Positions 1-8,579 of a DNA stretch of 64,000 nt are shown here, in pieces; position 1 is the stretch's first letter; each line of letters opens with the position of its first letter. Source of the DNA: Pseudoalteromonas sp. XMcav2-N. GTDB lineage: Bacteria; Pseudomonadota; Gammaproteobacteria; Enterobacterales; Alteromonadaceae. Below the pieces are notes generated by a model. It searched no databases. It was not told the origin of the DNA and worked only from the letters and a program-made list of their open reading frames with translations. The stretch is taken from positions 1 to 64,000 of the forward strand of contig NZ_JAMXSF010000018.1 of the NCBI RefSeq assembly GCF_024124545.1, in the 5' to 3' direction. The translations under genes and the position numbers were made by a program.

Positions 1-83
1 CTTCAACAAGTTCAAGGTGGCTAAATAATGACATAATTAACAAGTAGATGGTGATAAAAGTGGGCGTTATTAGATCAGAAAAG

Positions 84-124
84 CGGCGGGTGTTAAAGCC
101 TTTTTACAAAGTGTGATCCCGCCG
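84..124 (-). terminator. Possible terminator after the dermatopontin-like gene
   Basis: The arms CGGCGGG (84-90) and CCCGCCG (118-124) are perfect complements. Read on the minus strand the hairpin is followed by CTTTTC. The 27-base loop is long for an intrinsic terminator, so this is tentative. The remaining bases 1-83 hold no gene I can support, only perhaps the tail of an upstream gene. Confidence 0.35.
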
Positions 125-145
125 TGGCCTGCATACTAACTGCTA

Positions 146-943
146 TTACCAGTCAGATACTGAAGTACAGAAAGAAACACTTGTTTCGCGATCTTCGTGA
201 GAGTTGCTGTGACGGCTAGCCATACCTACAATTGCGCCGTTTGAACCCAGGTGCCAGGGTTGGTCAAAGTTAGTTGGGCCTACGTTCGAACATGTTTCAG
301 CACTTAGTGCAAAACCATTTGCTGAAGACTCAGCCATAGCGGCACAGGCGAACTTGAATACGCGGTCTTCATGTCTGTTGCTGTGTACACTGTATACACC
401 AACCAAGAACTTACCAGCCGGACAGGTATAGTTGAAAGCCTGATCGTACGAGTTTACATAGCCGGTCCAACTTACTGTTTTACGGTAAAGGCGTGCACCA
501 CCAGACGTAGTGTACTTGCCACACTCGATGTTAAAACGACGGTCTTCTCTCTTATTGTCGTGGTAGCTTGAGATTGACTTGATAAACATGTTGCTAGGAC
601 ATGTGTATGATAGTACTGCATCAAAGTCGTTCAGGTAACCTGCGTTGAATGTACTATACAGGCGAAGTGAACCACCTGCTTGTATTGAGAAGTCAGATGT
701 TGACAGTTCAGCATTCGGAATGTCAGCTTTTAATGTCACAACGCCATAGTCAGAAACGTCATTGCGGCTTTCAATTAATGTGATGATTTCATCGATATTG
801 TTAGCCTGTGACGCTGGAATTCTGTAGATGCTGTCTCCCAGGTTATACTCCATATAATCTGCTGTGTCCTGAGCTGCAAATACACCCGTTGTAGCTACTG
901 CCAAACATAATGTTGCAATTTTTCCAATAGAACTAACTTTCAT
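146..943 (-). CDS. Secreted dermatopontin-like repeat protein
   Basis: A 265-residue protein with a clear Sec signal peptide (residues 1-23, ending in VFA). The mature part holds three copies of a motif of the form Y-T-C-P...HSNxxEDRxFxFxC: the first with HDNKREDRRF, the second with HSNRHEDRVF, the third with HSNSHEDRET. This is the hallmark of the dermatopontin fold, known from animal extracellular-matrix and sponge or horseshoe-crab lectin proteins and found sporadically in bacteria. The paired cysteines suggest disulphides and an extracellular location. The start is supported by AAGGAT just upstream. It stands alone, about 600 bases from the next gene. The role is unknown; carbohydrate or matrix binding is inference. 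Confidence 0.7.
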   Translation of the reverse strand: MKVSSIGKIATLCLAVATTGVFAAQDTADYMEYNLGDSIYRIPASQANNIDEIITLIESRNDVSDYGVVTLKADIPNAELSTSDFSIQAGGSLRLYSTFNAGYLNDFDAVLSYTCPSNMFIKSISSYHDNKREDRRFNIECGKYTTSGGARLYRKTVSWTGYVNSYDQAFNYTCPAGKFLVGVYSVHSNRHEDRVFKFACAAMAESSANGFALSAETCSNVGPTNFDQPWHLGSNGAIVGMASRHSNSHEDRETSVSFCTSVSDW

Positions 944-1541
944 CTTAATAATCCTTTTTAGGGTTTTAGTTTAAGTGATTCAGTTGAATCGGGGTATATT
1001 TGATGTTTTGGTGTTTAAATTGTCAATTTCATTTATATTAACCTTGGGTTTCTATTTTGTGTCTTGCAGATGTTTATACACTGAACTGAAATTGTTGTTT
1101 GTTGAGGATAAGTGTTTTTTCTTAACAGGGGTGTTTGTTTCTTAAGCTAATAACGGTTTTTTGTCATCCGTTTGTTTTGTTATCTTGTTCAATTAATTTT
1201 AGCTTTATTGGCTAATTGGTAATAAAAGGTGCCTTATTCTATTTTATTATATTCATGCCTCTCTGAGGCTGATTTTTGGGGGTACGGGAGAGGCTGAGAC
1301 CGTTCTAGGATCCAAAGTATGTATGGAGGTGCCCGGTAAGTGTCACATTGATTGGTGTAACGAGATAAGCTCAGGCTGTTGGTGCATATGTGTATAATTA
1401 CGAGTGGCAGTCCAAGCGCGTCGCCGTTACGGGTTTATTACAGACGTCGCTTTCAATTTCATGTAATTTGGTGGCACAAAAAGAGCGCCCATCATCGAGC
1501 GCCCAAAGACTATTTGCCTGATAGAAGATAAAGGCAGCTTA
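944..1541. other. Intergenic region, AT-rich
   Basis: This stretch separates two minus-strand genes and should hold the promoter of the dermatopontin-like gene and the 3' end of the protease transcript. I find no convincing coding frame. The arms GCCTCTC and GAGAGGC near 1257-1295 could form a hairpin with nested GCCTC/GAGGC pairing followed by TGATTTTT. An 8-base direct repeat GAGCGCCC lies at 1483-1490 and 1497-1504. No function can be assigned. Confidence 0.4.
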
Positions 1542-2276
1542 TTATTTCATGTTTGCAATGTCGTCTTTTGTTGCATTCACAGTTTTCCATGCGTACGACT
1601 CGCCTTCAACGCCGAAAGGATAGCCGTTTGCTGTCCAGTTAGGGTTTGAGAAGTAGTCATACTGTGTTGCACTGCCAAAGACATGCGGATATGCCATGAT
1701 GCTGGTAAATACATTATAGACACCATGCCCCATACCATCTTGGTATACACCACCCGATGTGTCACCCTGTCTGCGAGCGTGTGTTAAACCCTGGTTGTGG
1801 CCTAACTCATGAACAAAGGTGGTAGCACCACAGTCAACAGCAGTGATGGAATACATCTTGTTGACCTGAGACGAATACAAATTACCATTGCTGCCCTGGC
1901 CAACCCAGGCAATACCACAGCTAATGAGATTGCTGCCTGCAGATGAACCAACACCCAATAATGCAACCATGTCAGCATTATTTGCATCACGATATTGTGC
2001 GATGGATGTACTGTCCGTCAGTGCGTTTAACCAGTTCTCGTCAGCTGTTACCTGCGCATTGCCGATAGAAGCTGAAGCAACCAGGTTAAGCCTTAAGTTA
2101 ATTTCATTTTGGCTATACACCTGATTCGAAAATGAGATCAGCTGATTGATTTTCGTTTGGATGTTTGATGTATTGGCTGCTGCTTCGTCACTATACAGGA
2201 TAGCAATGTCGATTGTGTTCGCCTGAGTGAAACCTGAGGCTAAGGTGAGTGCCGACGCCAAGATTGCTTTTTTCAT
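1542..2276 (-). CDS. Secreted metzincin-type zinc metalloprotease (reprolysin-like)
   Basis: A 244-residue protein with a signal peptide (residues 1-19, ending TQA). The extended zinc site HELGHNQGLTH (residues 156-166) matches HExxHxxGxxH of metzincins, with Glu157 as catalytic base and three His ligands. A Met-turn, SIMAY with Met194, lies about 30 residues further, as the clan requires. Conserved Cys pairs fit an exported enzyme. The length is that of a bare catalytic domain: there is no N-terminal prodomain and no C-terminal binding domain. It follows 11 bases after the gene at 2288-3010, almost certainly in one transcript, and that gene looks like the missing prodomain. Substrate unknown. 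Confidence 0.85.
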   Translation of the reverse strand: MKKAILASALTLASGFTQANTIDIAILYSDEAAANTSNIQTKINQLISFSNQVYSQNEINLRLNLVASASIGNAQVTADENWLNALTDSTSIAQYRDANNADMVALLGVGSSAGSNLISCGIAWVGQGSNGNLYSSQVNKMYSITAVDCGATTFVHELGHNQGLTHARRQGDTSGGVYQDGMGHGVYNVFTSIMAYPHVFGSATQYDYFSNPNWTANGYPFGVEGESYAWKTVNATKDDIANMK

Positions 2277-2287
2277 ATTGATTTTCC

Positions 2288-3010
2288 TTACTTCTTACTT
2301 GTTGTTTGAGTGTTGATAGGCGGGGAAAAGAGATCTTTAGCCCCTTCTGCAGGCACACGCTCTTGAGGCGTGTGCTCTACATGATTTTTATACAGGTCGC
2401 GTTTTGCGGCTATCCAGCCATGTTTTCCATGGGATTCAAAAACATAGTTGCCAGAAGGTACGGTGAATTGTCCGTAAATGGCATCACTGCCCACTGTCAT
2501 TACCGAATTATGAAAGCGGTTATCCGAGCCGGTTACTTTTGCAAAAACGCTTTTGTCACCGTTGGGAAATACATCCACCTGAGTGACTTCTGCCCGATGC
2601 ATTTCGGTGGTCTGTGGGATAGTTAAGTCAAAGGTATCGCCAACCTCCAGTTGCTGCATGGCAGCTAGGTTGAATTCGACATAGGCCTCTTCACTAATAT
2701 CTTTTACCAGCACGCCTGCTTCTATCAATATGGCTTTGGCGCTATCAGAGATTGATGCTATTTCTCCAATATCTTGCGGTAATCGCTCCACGTCCTGCGT
2801 TATTTCTTTTGTTGTATTTTGGGCAACTTCTATGTGTTGCTTAGGTGAAGCTGAAACAACAAGGGGCTCTGCCTTGTCTACGTTTTTATTCACTATTAAC
2901 GCATCTTTTTGCGTGGGTTGAATATGTTGAACTTCTGAGTTTGGTCCGGAAAAAAGCCAATATGATATTAATATGCCTATTAAAATAAGCGAAAAAGTCA
3001 GTTTCTTCAT
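2288..3010 (-). CDS. Membrane-anchored or secreted prodomain-like partner of the metzincin
   Basis: A 240-residue protein with an N-terminal hydrophobic segment (about residues 4-20) that could be a signal anchor or a signal peptide. Residues about 30-90 are polar and low in complexity. Residues about 110-215 form a beta-rich stretch (VFAKVTGSDNRF, then AIYGQFTVPSGNYVFES) that reads like the prodomain found at the N-terminus of many bacterial M12-like proteases. It is first in a two-gene operon with the metzincin, which lacks such a region. I infer a chaperone or inhibitor acting in trans; this is not shown by catalytic motifs and is only a pattern resemblance. Confidence 0.5.
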   Translation of the reverse strand: MKKLTFSLILIGILISYWLFSGPNSEVQHIQPTQKDALIVNKNVDKAEPLVVSASPKQHIEVAQNTTKEITQDVERLPQDIGEIASISDSAKAILIEAGVLVKDISEEAYVEFNLAAMQQLEVGDTFDLTIPQTTEMHRAEVTQVDVFPNGDKSVFAKVTGSDNRFHNSVMTVGSDAIYGQFTVPSGNYVFESHGKHGWIAAKRDLYKNHVEHTPQERVPAEGAKDLFSPPINTQTTSKK

Positions 3011-3739
3011 TTTTTATTCTTCGGTTGGCTGGGAGAGGGAGGTGAATATAATTAAAGTTAACAAATGTGTCAATTAAGTTGCAAAGTTCTTTTTTTGTAA
3101 TTCTTTTGTTATGATATAACGAATTATTATTGCTGATAATGAATAAGTATTAGTCACAAAATCAGTGCAAAAAATGGCAGCCACAGAGCAAATAAAAGCA
3201 ATAAAAACGGGTTAATTACATCAAGTATTAGAATCTATGTTTTTGTATTTATTGCTTTTAATATTTATCCGGTGGAGCCATTTGTTCCTGTGAGAGTTAT
3301 CTGTAGCGAATTTTTGATCCGTTTACAGCTATCTACACTTGAGCGTCGTTATTAAAAAGAGCAAATATTTACTCTCATGTGAGATATTAATGAGGTCTAT
3401 AAGTAAACTCATGGGAATATATTATTCGTTTTTATTATATTGGTGTTTAATGAAACTCTCCTCAACTGCTGGCTGGGCGCAACGGAGTATCGCCCAAGGG
3501 TGAGCCCTGCATCTGATAATTTATTACCAGATTAGTCACTTTCTTGACAAAAGTATTAATTTTAGGAACTACTACGAACCTTTGATTGAAATCAAGGTTG
3601 CTAGCGCCATGCATGGTTAAAAATGTTACCAAAATAACGCTGGCTAGATTTTAGGTGCAGAGGTTTGGGATGCAGAGATTTTGCTACGCTCAGTGGCGTT
3701 TGTGCCTTTTTAAAGCCAGTCATCTACAGGAGTAAGGAT
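3011..3739. other. Divergent intergenic region
   Basis: An AT-rich divergent region between the protease operon (minus) and the tectonin-like gene (plus), which should hold both promoters. A short hairpin-forming segment (GGGCG...CGCCC) lies around 3476-3496. The frame upstream of 3740 could be extended to 3665, but the upstream residues do not look like a signal peptide, whereas the Met at 3740 is preceded by AGGAG. I see no other gene. Confidence 0.4.
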
Positions 3740-4603
3740 ATGAAAATAAAACACGTAGCACAGGCTTTAATTATCGCATCGGCCACACTTTCTTCCGCAA
3801 GCGTACTGGCAGAAGGACATGCTAATTCACCTGTGCGTGTTGCGATTGATCATCAGGGCATACCTTATGTGCAAAAAGATGACTCATTGGGTACCTGGCA
3901 AAAAATCGCCCTCCCTTATGGACAAAAAGCGGTTGCGGCTTCTGGTGGGTACTTTCATTACCAATTTGGTACTTCACCCAATGATCCTGGCTATGCATAC
4001 TACGAAGGCGCGACATTCAGCGTTTCTGAAAGTGGCAATGCATTCAGATATCAAGACGGTAACTGGCAGCCTGTGACCGGCTGCTGGGGCGCAACGGATG
4101 TCAGTTCATTCACGGTAGATCATGTTTACTGCGTTAACGGAGATGGCACTTTAAAGAAATTCAATAACGCTACAGAAAACTTCGAAGGCAGTTATCGAAT
4201 TGACAACGAATTCATTACCAAAATTGATGTTGCACTGGGTGGGGTAATTTGGGCGATCACCGAAAGTGACAAGTTATATAAGTTTAATGGGGTAAGCTGG
4301 GAGCAGCAATCAGTTGCGTGTGGAAAGCTATGCACACTTAAAGACCTTGCGGTAGGTAGTGGTGAGGTTTATCTGGTTGCAAGCGTGTATGGCAGCAATG
4401 ATGGCCCGCAGAGTGTGTATACATTGAACTATGGTGAACTGGTTCAGTTTGGCGCTTTTTACAATATTGATGTAGACAGAGAAGGGGTTATTTGGGCTAT
4501 TTCAAACTACACCCGCACAGTGTTTTACAAGCGCCCGGGTATGAGCGAGTTTGCAGAGGATATGCAAATGAGCCAGAGGGTCTCATCTAATATTGGCGGA
4601 TGA
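3740..4603 (+). CDS. Secreted tectonin-like beta-propeller protein
   Basis: A 287-residue protein starting at the ATG at 3740, chosen because AGGAG precedes it and residues 1-24 form a signal peptide ending VLA. The mature protein repeats a short blade-like pattern, G-x-I-W-A-I-x-x-x-x-x-x-Y-K, most clearly GGVIWAITESDKLYKF and EGVIWAISNYTRTVFYK, with weaker copies before and between them. This is the pattern of tectonin (TECPR) repeats, which fold as beta-propellers and often bind sugars or lipopolysaccharide. Four Cys residues probably form disulphides. It stands alone on the plus strand. The fold is moderately certain; a lectin role is inference. Confidence 0.6.
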   Translation: MKIKHVAQALIIASATLSSASVLAEGHANSPVRVAIDHQGIPYVQKDDSLGTWQKIALPYGQKAVAASGGYFHYQFGTSPNDPGYAYYEGATFSVSESGNAFRYQDGNWQPVTGCWGATDVSSFTVDHVYCVNGDGTLKKFNNATENFEGSYRIDNEFITKIDVALGGVIWAITESDKLYKFNGVSWEQQSVACGKLCTLKDLAVGSGEVYLVASVYGSNDGPQSVYTLNYGELVQFGAFYNIDVDREGVIWAISNYTRTVFYKRPGMSEFAEDMQMSQRVSSNIGG

Positions 4604-4703
4604 TAAGTCGCCTAAGTGATGCTAAGTAAGGGTACATACAGAATTAGTCAGCCTGTTTGAACTCTTTCTGCGAAGAACGCCTTTGCATACCTGTGCTAAA
4701 AGG

Positions 4704-4729
4704 AAAGGGGTGATGACTCTCACCCCTTT
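4704..4729. terminator. Bidirectional intrinsic terminator
   Basis: A perfect 10-bp stem AAAGGGGTGA / TCACCCCTTT with a 6-base loop lies between two convergent genes. The minus-strand transcript runs into TTTCCTTTT and the plus-strand transcript into TTTT, so it can serve both the receptor gene and the tectonin-like gene. Confidence 0.85.
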
Positions 4730-4735
4730 TCATGT

Positions 4736-7267
4736 TTAGAAGCTAAAGCTCACCTTAGCGTAGTAAGTCATACCGTCAAAGCCATAGGGTAAAGCGCGCA
4801 ATGGGTAGCGCATCGCGCCATTGGTAATGAAGTTAAGTACCTCATCTTCGCCTAGCTCATCTGGTGTTTCATCGAACAGGTTATCAATGCCGGCGGACAG
4901 CGCAATGCTGTCGGTTAGCTGATAACCCGCATTGATGTCAACTAAAACGGCCGACTCAACTACACTGGTTTCCTGCCAGCTGTTGGTTGGCGACAAGAAA
5001 TCTGGTAGCACAATGTGTCCGCCAGCAAAGTAGCTGACTTCAGTTTTACCAAAGTAATTAAAACGCAGCAGGGTATTCCAGTCGTCCTGCTGGTAGTCAA
5101 AGGTGAGCGTGGCACGTTCTCTTGGCTGACCATGGGTCAGGAATGAGCGTCTTTGTGAATCAAGTACAATGTTGTCAGGAATACCCTGAGGCGCGTTAAC
5201 TTTGTCAATCTCGGTCTTATTTTTATTCGCTGCAAAGGTGATGTCCAACTCACCAGCTGCCAGAGCCAGAGAATAGGAGGCGATTAAATCAAACCCTTGG
5301 GTTGTCGAATCCAGCGAGTTTGAGAAAAAGTTACCTTGCACGGCACCAGTGGCTGTTAATGCGGCGTTGGCGGCCGGGAAAGCAGCCAGCTCATCGCTGT
5401 TTACACCAATAAAGCTGCCGAGGTTGATGCGGTCGTAAATCTTGATCTGATAGAAATCCAAAGTGACAGAAAAATCATTGCTGACATCCCAGGCCAGACC
5501 TAAGTTATAATTATCCGAGGATTCCAGTTGCAGGCCATCTACGCCAAGCGCGGCGGGAAACGGGGAGCCAGCGGTTGCCGTATAAGAGGTAGCCAGTGCG
5601 CCATCTCCACCCAGTGTCGTGGTAAAGGCGGTATAACCCGATTGTTGCAACGACGGCGCTCTGAAACCTGTTGACGCTGCCGCGCGTAGCGCCAGATCTT
5701 CCGTCAGCTCATAACGGGTTGCCAGTTTCCAGATGGTGTCATCATTTGAGTCAGACACGTCTTCATAGCGTAGCGCTGCGCTTATCAGCCAGTCTTCATT
5801 GAGCAGGGTTTCTGCTTCAATATAAATGGCATGACTGGAGCGTTCGGCTTTGTTGGCTGCATCCGGTCTGAGCCCCTGATAAGCCTGAAAACCACAGTCG
5901 GCAAAAATTTCAGCATCAAGGACAGACGGGAAAGAGCGGTCAGAATTCGATACGCCACATGCATAAGAGGCTACCTCACCCGGAACAATCTCATAATTCT
6001 CCTTACGGTATTCGGCACCTACAGACAGGTAAACCGGTTCGCCACCGCCTATATCAATAATGCCGCTGATATCCAGGTTCGTGGTCCACTGATCGAATCT
6101 GAAACCACCCGAATAACCGCCTCTGGGACCAGCATTGCTGGCAACGTCTTGTGCCGATGCACTGGGATTATTTGCCAGGTATTCGGCTGCATAAGATGCA
6201 TTGATGGTATTGGATGATGAATAGTCGTACTGGTTTTCGCCGTATACACTGGATACATCGAATGCCCAGTCCGGGTTGATATCGCCTTTCAGGCCGATTG
6301 CAAAGGACAGATCTTCAGCTTCATTATCGATCCGCGGTAGAAAACCATCCGGATACACCTGGGGGACGTTGCGTTCTGCACGATTAAAGTCGCGGTAAAA
6401 GCCGTTACCTAAAGCAGTCCGGTTTGAGAAGCCAGCAAAAGAATACAACTCTTTGTCACCCACAGGCAGCGCAGCGTTGTAGAACACAGAGATAAACTCA
6501 CTGTCAGAATTACCCTGCTTCCAGCGTACATCATCGGACAAAGTACCTGGCGCTATGGTTGAGGAGCCACCCGTATCACGCTCGGCCCGGTTGGTACCAT
6601 CGGCATCGCGATATTCCAAGGAGACATTGATAAAGCCGCCCTGGCTGCCCAAATCAAACCCTCGGTTCAGACCCAGTGAATAGGTATCCCCATCTCCCTC
6701 ACCAGTTGAACCGGCCTGTACAAAACCAGTCGTGACGCCGGTGCTGTCGTTCAAAGAAAGGTTAATAACGCCCGCTATGGCATCTGAGCCATAACGCGCT
6801 GCGGCGCCGTCTCTGAGGATCTCAACATTCTTCAGCGCCATCATAGGGATGGAGTTCATGTCTGTCCCCGCAGCACCGGCTCCAACCGTCCCAGACAGTC
6901 CGAAGATAGCCTGGGTATGACGACGTTTGCCGTTGATCAGCACCAGAGTTTGATCCGGTTGCAGCCCTCGCAATGTTGCCGGGCGGAACAGATCTGAGCC
7001 ATCCGAAACCTGAGTCCTGCTAAAGTTAAATGAGGGGGCGATGGATTGCAGACTCTGGCCTAATTCAGTAAAGCCGCCTTTATTTAGTTGATCCGTGTCC
7101 AGTATGTCTATGGGAGAGGTCGACTCGGTGGCCGTCCGGTTGGAGACCTTAGAGCCCAATACTGAGATGGTTTCTATGTTTTGCTCGTTAGATTGTTCTG
7201 CCATGGCAGCGGAGCACGCAAAGAGTGCCAGTGCAACTGGCGAAAGTTTAATAGTCGTTGTCATCAC
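4736..7267 (-). CDS. TonB-dependent outer-membrane receptor
   Basis: An 843-residue protein with a signal peptide (residues 1-23, ending AMA). After a short TonB-box-like segment (ETISVLGSK) comes a plug domain with NVEILRDGAAARYGSDAIAGVINL-type residues, the typical core of receptor plugs. A long beta-barrel follows, ending in YAKVSFSF with the C-terminal aromatic residue used in outer-membrane insertion. Such receptors import iron chelates, cobalamin or oligosaccharides using TonB energy. Nothing in the sequence names the substrate. It lies downstream of the MACPF gene run on the same strand, separated by 184 bases with a hairpin, so it is probably a separate transcript. Confidence 0.9.
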   Translation of the reverse strand: MMTTTIKLSPVALALFACSAAMAEQSNEQNIETISVLGSKVSNRTATESTSPIDILDTDQLNKGGFTELGQSLQSIAPSFNFSRTQVSDGSDLFRPATLRGLQPDQTLVLINGKRRHTQAIFGLSGTVGAGAAGTDMNSIPMMALKNVEILRDGAAARYGSDAIAGVINLSLNDSTGVTTGFVQAGSTGEGDGDTYSLGLNRGFDLGSQGGFINVSLEYRDADGTNRAERDTGGSSTIAPGTLSDDVRWKQGNSDSEFISVFYNAALPVGDKELYSFAGFSNRTALGNGFYRDFNRAERNVPQVYPDGFLPRIDNEAEDLSFAIGLKGDINPDWAFDVSSVYGENQYDYSSSNTINASYAAEYLANNPSASAQDVASNAGPRGGYSGGFRFDQWTTNLDISGIIDIGGGEPVYLSVGAEYRKENYEIVPGEVASYACGVSNSDRSFPSVLDAEIFADCGFQAYQGLRPDAANKAERSSHAIYIEAETLLNEDWLISAALRYEDVSDSNDDTIWKLATRYELTEDLALRAAASTGFRAPSLQQSGYTAFTTTLGGDGALATSYTATAGSPFPAALGVDGLQLESSDNYNLGLAWDVSNDFSVTLDFYQIKIYDRINLGSFIGVNSDELAAFPAANAALTATGAVQGNFFSNSLDSTTQGFDLIASYSLALAAGELDITFAANKNKTEIDKVNAPQGIPDNIVLDSQRRSFLTHGQPRERATLTFDYQQDDWNTLLRFNYFGKTEVSYFAGGHIVLPDFLSPTNSWQETSVVESAVLVDINAGYQLTDSIALSAGIDNLFDETPDELGEDEVLNFITNGAMRYPLRALPYGFDGMTYYAKVSFSF

Positions 7268-7403
7268 TTCTACTACTCTGTTGATGTTATGTAATTATTT
7301 TGTGTTTGTTGAGCAGACGTTGACATAAATCAAATTTGAGTGCAATCGGATTGGACTAAAGTAGAAGATGAATTTTATTCATTTCAATGAAGCGCCTCCT
7401 CCT

Positions 7404-7428
7404 AAGTGGCTAATAAGGCAAGCCACTT
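7404..7428 (-). terminator. Hairpin at the end of the MACPF gene run
   Basis: A perfect 8-bp stem AAGTGGCT / AGCCACTT with a 9-base loop lies 23 bases past the stop codon of the last gene of the run. There is no U-tract on the minus strand, so it may be a processing or stabilising hairpin rather than a true intrinsic terminator. Confidence 0.45.
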
Positions 7429-7451
7429 GAGTGAGGAAATAACATGCTTAT

Positions 7452-8519
7452 TTAGGGCCCACACTGACTTAACCAGGGGGAGGCAAGGCAGGTTTGACGT
7501 AGTGTCAGAGCATCGCTGAGTGCTATCTGAGCGGCTTCAAATTGGGCTTCCAGTGCGGGTTTTTCAGCCTCACTGGCCACCGCAAGGAACGCTTTAGTAC
7601 GCTCTAAATGTCTGACTGCTTCACCATATTGATGCTCAGCCCACCGCCAGGTTGTCTCATACATAGTATTACTCATCACAGATGCCCAGTCAGCGGCACC
7701 ATAGTGGCCTGAATCCTGGAAGCTTTTTACCACAAAGCTACGAGGCACTTTTTCTAAGTCGGCCAAATCCAACATGAGTCCATTGGGGTCGAAACTATAT
7801 GCTACAAGCTTCTCCAATGTTTGCAGGCAGGGTGTGATGTTACCGCCCCGGCAATAAGTCGGTTGCTCACTGAGTTGCTGCTGCAGCTTAGCTGGTAATG
7901 GTCCATTTGAGTTCACATCGACGCTGAACACAGCATTTTCTGCATACTTTTCGATTTCTTTGACCTTGGTGATGGTCTTTTTGAAAAACAGCAAACGTAT
8001 CTTAATTTTAATGACAAAGCGTTTGTAATCTTCTTCGGTCCTAAAATGTAGCCGTGTGTTGACGAACAAATCGCGGCCAAAGTTGACTTGATAAACAAAG
8101 TGGCTACCGCAGTTTTTCAGATCGACGCCGGCTTTTACCTGACGATCCTCTAAGGTGCTATAGCCTTCATCAAACTTGAGATGAAGCTGCGACGTGAGTG
8201 TGCGTTGATCGGTGGCGTTACGATGTGTCATTGAAGTCGACACACTACCGGCAATAATGAACAGGTTAACACCGCCATGTACCTCACCGAATGTACGGCG
8301 TTTGATCAAGGTTTCGTCAACGCGTTGGAAATAATCCAGACTGCCGCTGAGTTCATTATGCAGCACAGGTGTGCCCTGCAAGCAAATATCACTCAGCTGA
8401 TGCATGTTTGGGTCAAAAGCCCGGCCAAGGTCGTTAGCACCGACTTTTTCACTGTAGTAGACCCGGCTATGTGCTGCGAATGCGCACCCCAGAGCCAGTA
8501 AAGGTAAAAACTTTTTCAT
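7452..8519 (-). CDS. Secreted MACPF-like protein C
   Basis: A 355-residue protein starting at the ATG at 8519 (GGAG upstream; signal peptide about residues 1-16). Residues 137-149, CGSHFVYQVNFGR, fit the MACPF signature G-[TS]-H-F followed seven residues later by G. The region before it is beta-rich, and the region after it (about 155-205) is polar and alternating like the membrane-inserting hairpins of perforin-like proteins. The C-terminal 130 residues are helical with a Cys pair. It is shorter and more diverged than the two other MACPF-like proteins of the run and is last in transcription order. A pore-forming or receptor-binding role is inferred from the family. Confidence 0.65.
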   Translation of the reverse strand: MKKFLPLLALGCAFAAHSRVYYSEKVGANDLGRAFDPNMHQLSDICLQGTPVLHNELSGSLDYFQRVDETLIKRRTFGEVHGGVNLFIIAGSVSTSMTHRNATDQRTLTSQLHLKFDEGYSTLEDRQVKAGVDLKNCGSHFVYQVNFGRDLFVNTRLHFRTEEDYKRFVIKIKIRLLFFKKTITKVKEIEKYAENAVFSVDVNSNGPLPAKLQQQLSEQPTYCRGGNITPCLQTLEKLVAYSFDPNGLMLDLADLEKVPRSFVVKSFQDSGHYGAADWASVMSNTMYETTWRWAEHQYGEAVRHLERTKAFLAVASEAEKPALEAQFEAAQIALSDALTLRQTCLASPWLSQCGP

Positions 8520-8537
8520 ATCCGCTCCCTGAAAAGA

Positions 8538-8567
8538 AATCGCAATGTGCTCCGGCACATTGCGATT
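8538..8567 (-). terminator. Strong intercistronic hairpin between MACPF genes B and C
   Basis: A perfect 13-bp stem AATCGCAATGTGC / GCACATTGCGATT with a 4-base loop. On the minus strand it is followed by TTTCTTTTC, which makes it an intrinsic terminator or attenuator. It occupies most of the 60-base gap, so the downstream gene is probably expressed at a lower level or by readthrough. Confidence 0.75.
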
Positions 8568-8579
8568 AATTATGGCAGG

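Noticed and set aside
1288..1301. GAGAGGCTGAGACC, resembling the CUGAGA core of a TPP riboswitch.
   Set aside because: The other conserved TPP segments (ACCUGAUCUGGAUAAUGCC-like) are absent and no thiamine gene is near.
1483..1504. GC-rich repeat GAGCGCCC...GAGCGCCC before a run of A, looking like a terminator of the metzincin gene.
   Set aside because: The two copies are direct, not inverted, so no stable hairpin forms.
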